This document shows positions 11,787 to 13,191 of a stretch of DNA of 13,191 bases, piece after piece. This stretch comes from CAYONP01 sp964405335. Its GTDB lineage: Bacteria > Armatimonadota > UBA10988. Positions within the stretch are counted from its first letter, which is position 1; every line of letters begins with the position of its first letter. Under the pieces are notes generated by a model. That model was given only the letters and a program-made list of their open reading frames with translations. It had not been told where the DNA came from and ran no database searches. Location of the stretch: assembly GCA_964405335.1 (NCBI GenBank), contig CAYONP010000130.1, forward strand, positions 1-13,191. The letters run 5' to 3'. The position numbers and the translations under genes were made by a program.

Positions 11787-13085
11787 ATGAAGATGATCAA
11801 CCAGCTTAAGGAGGCCTTCCAGCTCGAAGACCTGCGCAAGCGGTTCCTGTTCATGCTCTACGGCTTCGCCATCTTCATGGTCGGCCGCGTGGTGCCCCTA
11901 GCCGATGTCAATCCCGACGCCCTCGCAGCGCTGTTCGGCGGCGACAGCCTGTTCGGCGTGCTGAACATGTTCAGCGGCGGCGCGCTCGAGCGGATGTCGA
12001 TCTTCGCTTTGGGCGTGATGCCGTACATCAACGCCTCGATCATGTTCCAGTTGCTCACCGTCGCCGTGCCGTCGCTCAAGAAGCTGCAGCAGGAGGGGCA
12101 GACCGGCCGTGACCAGATCGCCGGTTACACTCGCTGGCTGACCGTCGCGCTGGCCATGTTCCAGGGCTTTGGGCTGACCCAGATTCTGAAGAGCGGCGGG
12201 GCCATCGCGCTCGGGCCGTGGGCGCAGGTGCAGGTAGTCTTCACCGTCACCGCCGGCGCGATGTTCATCCTCTGGCTGGGCGAGCAGATGACCGAGAAGG
12301 GGATTGGCAACGGCGTCTCGCTGATGATCTTCATCGGCATCATGGCCGAGCTGCCGAGCCAGATCTGGCAGACCATCCGCCTCGTCTACGACGGCGCCGT
12401 CGGGGTCGACAAGGCGGTCCTGCTGGCCATCATCATCATCGCCACGGTGGCCGGTTGTATCGCCATCCAGCAGGGCGAGCGGCAGATTCGGGTGCAGTAC
12501 GCGCGGCGAGTAGTCGGCACCCGCATGATGGGCGGTGCCTCGACCTACCTGCCGATGAAGGTCAACCAGGCCGGCGTGATGCCGATCATCTTCGCCATCT
12601 CGGTGGCCCTCTTCCCGCAGACCATCGCCACCTTCCTGCCCATCCAGGCCGACTGGTGGACCGGCGTGCAGAACTTCATCAAGGACTGGCTGACGCCGGG
12701 TCTCGGCCCGCACGCGCTAGTCTCGCTGACGCTCTACTTCATTCTCGTCGTCGCCTTCACTTACTTCTACACCGCGGTGACCTACGATCCGACCGAGGTG
12801 GCCGACAACCTGAAGAAGTATGGCGGGCAGATCAAGGGCATTCGGGCCGGCGGCGAGACGGCCCGATACATCGACAAGGTGCTGACCCGCATCACCTTCG
12901 CCGGGGCGCTGTTCCTGGGCGTGATTGCGCTGATGCCGTACCTGGTCCCGGCGCTGACCCAGATTTCGACCTTCGGCCTGGTCGGCGGCACCTCGCTGCT
13001 GATCGTGGTCGGCGTGGCGCTCGACACCATGCAACAGGTCGAGGCGCACCTGCTGATGCGGCATTACAAGGGGTTTATCGACTAG
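11787..13085 (+). CDS. secY: Protein translocase subunit SecY
   Basis: SecY is the membrane channel of the Sec system, used with SecE and SecG for export and membrane insertion. The 432 residues show about ten hydrophobic segments. The plug and TM2 region reads LFGVLNMFSGGALERMSIFALGVMPYINAS (about 55-84); EKGIGNGVSLMIF (about 170-182) and PMKVNQAGVMPIIFA (about 256-270) are classic signatures. The cytosolic loop used by SecA and ribosomes has YGGQIKGIRAGGET (345-358), where GIRAG replaces the common GIRPG; its Arg is kept. The first membrane segment ends RVVPLADVNP rather than the usual HIPVPG. The C-terminus LMRHYKGFID is typical. It lies in the standard spc position before adk. Confidence 0.97.
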   Translation: MKMINQLKEAFQLEDLRKRFLFMLYGFAIFMVGRVVPLADVNPDALAALFGGDSLFGVLNMFSGGALERMSIFALGVMPYINASIMFQLLTVAVPSLKKLQQEGQTGRDQIAGYTRWLTVALAMFQGFGLTQILKSGGAIALGPWAQVQVVFTVTAGAMFILWLGEQMTEKGIGNGVSLMIFIGIMAELPSQIWQTIRLVYDGAVGVDKAVLLAIIIIATVAGCIAIQQGERQIRVQYARRVVGTRMMGGASTYLPMKVNQAGVMPIIFAISVALFPQTIATFLPIQADWWTGVQNFIKDWLTPGLGPHALVSLTLYFILVVAFTYFYTAVTYDPTEVADNLKKYGGQIKGIRAGGETARYIDKVLTRITFAGALFLGVIALMPYLVPALTQISTFGLVGGTSLLIVVGVALDTMQQVEAHLLMRHYKGFID

Positions 13086-13094
13086 GAGCGCGGG

Positions 13095-13191
13095 GTGAGG
13101 TTACTGATCTTCGGACCGCCGGGCGCGGGTAAGGGCACGGTGGCGCAGCAGATCACGGTTGGGCTGGGTCTGCCGCACATTTCGACCGGCG
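13095..13191 (+). CDS. adk: Adenylate kinase, N-terminal fragment (cut by window end)
   Basis: From the GTG at 13095, 32 codons are visible, reading MRLLIFGPPGAGKGTVAQQ and then LGLPHISTG before the window ends. GPPGAGKGT is the adenylate kinase P-loop that binds phosphates in the reaction ATP + AMP to 2 ADP, and HISTG is the start of the AMP-binding part. GGAG at 13085-13088 overlaps the secY stop and lies 6 bases before the GTG. The order secY-adk is common in the spc region, usually followed by map and infA. The rest of the protein, including the lid, cannot be seen. Confidence 0.95.
   Translation, partial: MRLLIFGPPGAGKGTVAQQITVGLGLPHISTG

Noticed and set aside
12218..13132. A 304-codon + strand open frame overlapping secY
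   Set aside because: It runs in another frame inside secY and into adk, is rich in Arg/Gly/Asp and lacks any motif, while secY is unmistakable in its own frame.

Overview
The window is a compact, GC-rich bacterial translation gene cluster with every gene on the + strand. It holds the last codons of EF-Tu (tuf), then the S10 operon (rpsJ-rplC-rplD-rplW-rplB-rpsS-rplV-rpsC-rplP-rpmC-rpsQ), then a full-length elongation factor G-like GTPase gene, then the spc operon (rplN-rplX-rplE-rpsN-rpsH-rplF-rplR-rpsE-rpmD-rplO-secY), and finally the first codons of adenylate kinase (adk). The largest gap between genes is 33 bases. Many neighbours overlap by ATGA or TGATG, so there is almost no room for internal promoters or terminators and the block reads as one long transcript.

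The organism is a bacterium with very high G+C at third codon positions. The tuf-rpsJ junction, the zinc-ribbon S14 and L24, the L2 C-terminus (TPWGKPALGRKTR...) and a Thermus EF-G-2-like GTPase suggest a deep-branching Terrabacteria-type lineage (Chloroflexota, Armatimonadota or Deinococcota neighbourhood). This placement is an inference from motifs and is of low confidence. Several ribosomal proteins carry extra sequence compared with E. coli: two inserts in L4, one insert in L3, an insert and a long acidic tail in S3, and N-terminal extensions in L22, L24 and S5.

The unusual element is the 691-residue EF-G-like gene at 5566-7641, sitting between rpsQ and rplN, where the S10 and spc blocks are normally joined directly. 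It keeps all EF-G domains and the domain IV tip histidine. Its GTPase motifs are altered: GHRGAGKT for GHxDAGKT, DTPGY for DTPGH (the catalytic His position) and NHLD for NKxD. It has its own strong Shine-Dalgarno sequence and 10- and 13-base spacers, so it appears to be a settled member of the operon, made together with the ribosomal proteins. No RNA genes, mobile elements, CRISPR arrays or convincing terminators were seen.
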